Under the pieces are notes generated by a model. It was not told the DNA's origin. It saw only the letters and a program-made list of their open reading frames with translations, and did no database searches. Both the position numbers and the translations under genes were made by a program. From the NCBI GenBank assembly GCA_019636215.1, contig JAHBXZ010000016.1, positions 1 through 64,000 of the forward strand: DNA of 64,000 nucleotides, in the 5' to 3' direction. Origin of the DNA: Planctomycetota bacterium. GTDB taxonomy: Bacteria; Planctomycetota; UBA8742; UBA2392. Shown here in pieces: positions 63,052 to 64,000 of this stretch. Within the stretch, counting starts at the first letter, position 1; the number at the start of each line of letters is the position of its first letter.

Positions 63052-64000
63052 ATGAGACAGGCAAGCTACTGGGAGCAAGCCACAACCCCGCAGGCTGCGC
63101 CGGAAAGTCTTCCCACGAGTGTGGACGTGCTGGTCGTCGGCGCTGGCTTCATGGGTTCCTGGCTGGCGTACTTCCTGCACCGCCGGAACCCGGCCCTGCG
63201 CGTGCTTGTGCTGGAGCGCGACGGTATCGGATATGGCGCCAGCTCGCGCAACGCCGGCTTTCTTACCACGGGCCAGATCACCGAAATGCTGGAGGACTCC
63301 CGAGAGTGCGGCTTTGATACGGTCGTGTCAGTCCTGGCGCGCCGGCGCGCCGGTCTGGCGCTGGTACGCAAAGAGTTTCCAGGGCTGCCGGTGCACACCT
63401 GCGGCAGCACCGACTTTGACCCGATCACGGACGAAAAGCGTGCCTTCGCTGCAAGAGTCAATGCCACCCTGGGCGAGACCACTTTTGTGGAGCGCCAGGT
63501 GAACCTTGGCGGCACGATGCGCCCCGGGTTCTGCCAGGCCGCCGACGCCGGTGTTCACCCGCTGCGGCTGCTGGAACTGATCCGCGCATCGGCTGGCGAT
63601 GGGTTTGCGTTCGCCGTCAATGTGGATCGCATTGGCGCAGGAACCGCCCACTGCACTACCGGCACAGTTCACTCCCAGATCAGATATCGGCGCGCTTTCG
63701 TCTGCACCAATGGTTTTGCCGCCGCGCTTGAACCTGCAAGCCCGGTCCAGCCCGGCCGCGGGCAGGTGATCGTGACATCGCGGGTCTCGACGCCCACTGA
63801 CAACACGCTGGGTTATCTGAATGCGGGCTATGACTACTTCCGGTTTGTGGATGGCCGGCTGCTGCTGGGCGGCGGGCGCAACCGCTTCCGCGCGGAAGAA
63901 GCGACGCAGGAGATTGCGACAACAGCGAACCTGCTGGCGCATCTTCGCCAGACTGCCACAACCATTCTTGGCCATGAACGTTTCACGGTTGACTACCACT
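63052..64000 (+). CDS. FAD-dependent oxidoreductase (DAO family), cut by the right edge
   Basis: 316 residues visible, no stop in the window. After an extension (MRQASYWEQATTP) comes the dinucleotide fold 'VDVLVVGAGFMGSWLAYFL' (GxGxxG), the acidic end 'LVLERDGIGYGASSRNAGFLTTG' and a typical DAO middle ('HPLRLLELIR', 'AFVCTNGFAAAL', 'PVQPGRGQVIVTS', 'RLLLGGGRNRF'). It probably oxidises an amino acid or amine with FAD; the second FAD-binding segment is beyond the edge. ATG 63052; no Shine-Dalgarno. Confidence 0.88.
   Translation, partial: MRQASYWEQATTPQAAPESLPTSVDVLVVGAGFMGSWLAYFLHRRNPALRVLVLERDGIGYGASSRNAGFLTTGQITEMLEDSRECGFDTVVSVLARRRAGLALVRKEFPGLPVHTCGSTDFDPITDEKRAFAARVNATLGETTFVERQVNLGGTMRPGFCQAADAGVHPLRLLELIRASAGDGFAFAVNVDRIGAGTAHCTTGTVHSQIRYRRAFVCTNGFAAALEPASPVQPGRGQVIVTSRVSTPTDNTLGYLNAGYDYFRFVDGRLLLGGGRNRFRAEEATQEIATTANLLAHLRQTATTILGHERFTVDYH

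Overview
The window is about 62% GC by eye and gene-dense, with 47 protein genes plus one partial gene at the left edge, and one tRNA. It carries no rRNA, phage, IS element, CRISPR array or replication gene. The gene style points to a Planctomycetota-like bacterium: Ser/Thr kinases with a DWG motif and long TPR tails, an ECF sigma factor paired with a FecR-type anti-sigma protein, a rhomboid-like protein with an extra C-terminal domain, SpoIIE-type phosphatases and many starts without a Shine-Dalgarno sequence. This assignment is inference; no marker gene here settles it.

Layout. 1-7.1 kb: an edge fragment, a [2Fe-2S] ferredoxin-like protein, a rhomboid-like protein, hemB, a secreted EF-hand protein, tRNA-Pro(UGG) and a giant SpoIIE-phosphatase/ATPase/TPR regulator. 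7.1-8.4 kb: a PTPS/QueD-like protein and a radical SAM enzyme. 8.5-17.2 kb: three translationally coupled Hsp100-like double-AAA+ ATPases, the strongest candidate for an undescribed system. 17.2-23.8 kb: a small membrane protein, a secreted protein, a permuted ATP-grasp enzyme, an EboC-like UbiA prenyltransferase, argB and a transketolase N-terminal subunit. 23.8-31.6 kb: two giant receptor-type Ser/Thr kinases with TPR tails. 31.7-34.5 kb: a fatty acid/sterol hydroxylase and a secreted beta-propeller. 34.6-37.9 kb: rbfA, fur, a Rieske protein and a cytochrome b fused to a di-heme cytochrome c. 38-43.9 kb: an oligopeptide-type ABC importer lacking its ATPases, whose second permease carries a huge insertion. 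43.9-49.8 kb: an NtrC-type regulator coupled to ccmB, ccmC, a ccmD-like gene, a DUF58 gene and a BatA-like gene. 49.9-55.3 kb: a tandem-cyclase/ATPase, a DUF692 (MNIO) enzyme with a partner protein, a small aconitase-swivel-like protein and an extended SDR. 55.2-59.2 kb: an ECF sigma factor, an anti-sigma protein and a secreted beta-helix protein. 59.4-64 kb: an FMN reductase, a small membrane protein, an aldo-keto reductase, an SDR, methionine aminopeptidase and a partial FAD oxidoreductase.

How they fit. Three themes recur: multidomain signalling proteins built on ATPase and TPR scaffolds; c-type cytochrome maturation and an unusual quinol-oxidising module; and machines whose standard family has been altered by insertion, fusion or loss of a key residue (the Hsp100 trio, the DppC-like permease, cytochrome b, the vWA proteins and the SDR). 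Many genes overlap by ATGA or GTGA, so the operons can be read directly. GC-rich stem-loops without T-runs sit at several gene ends.
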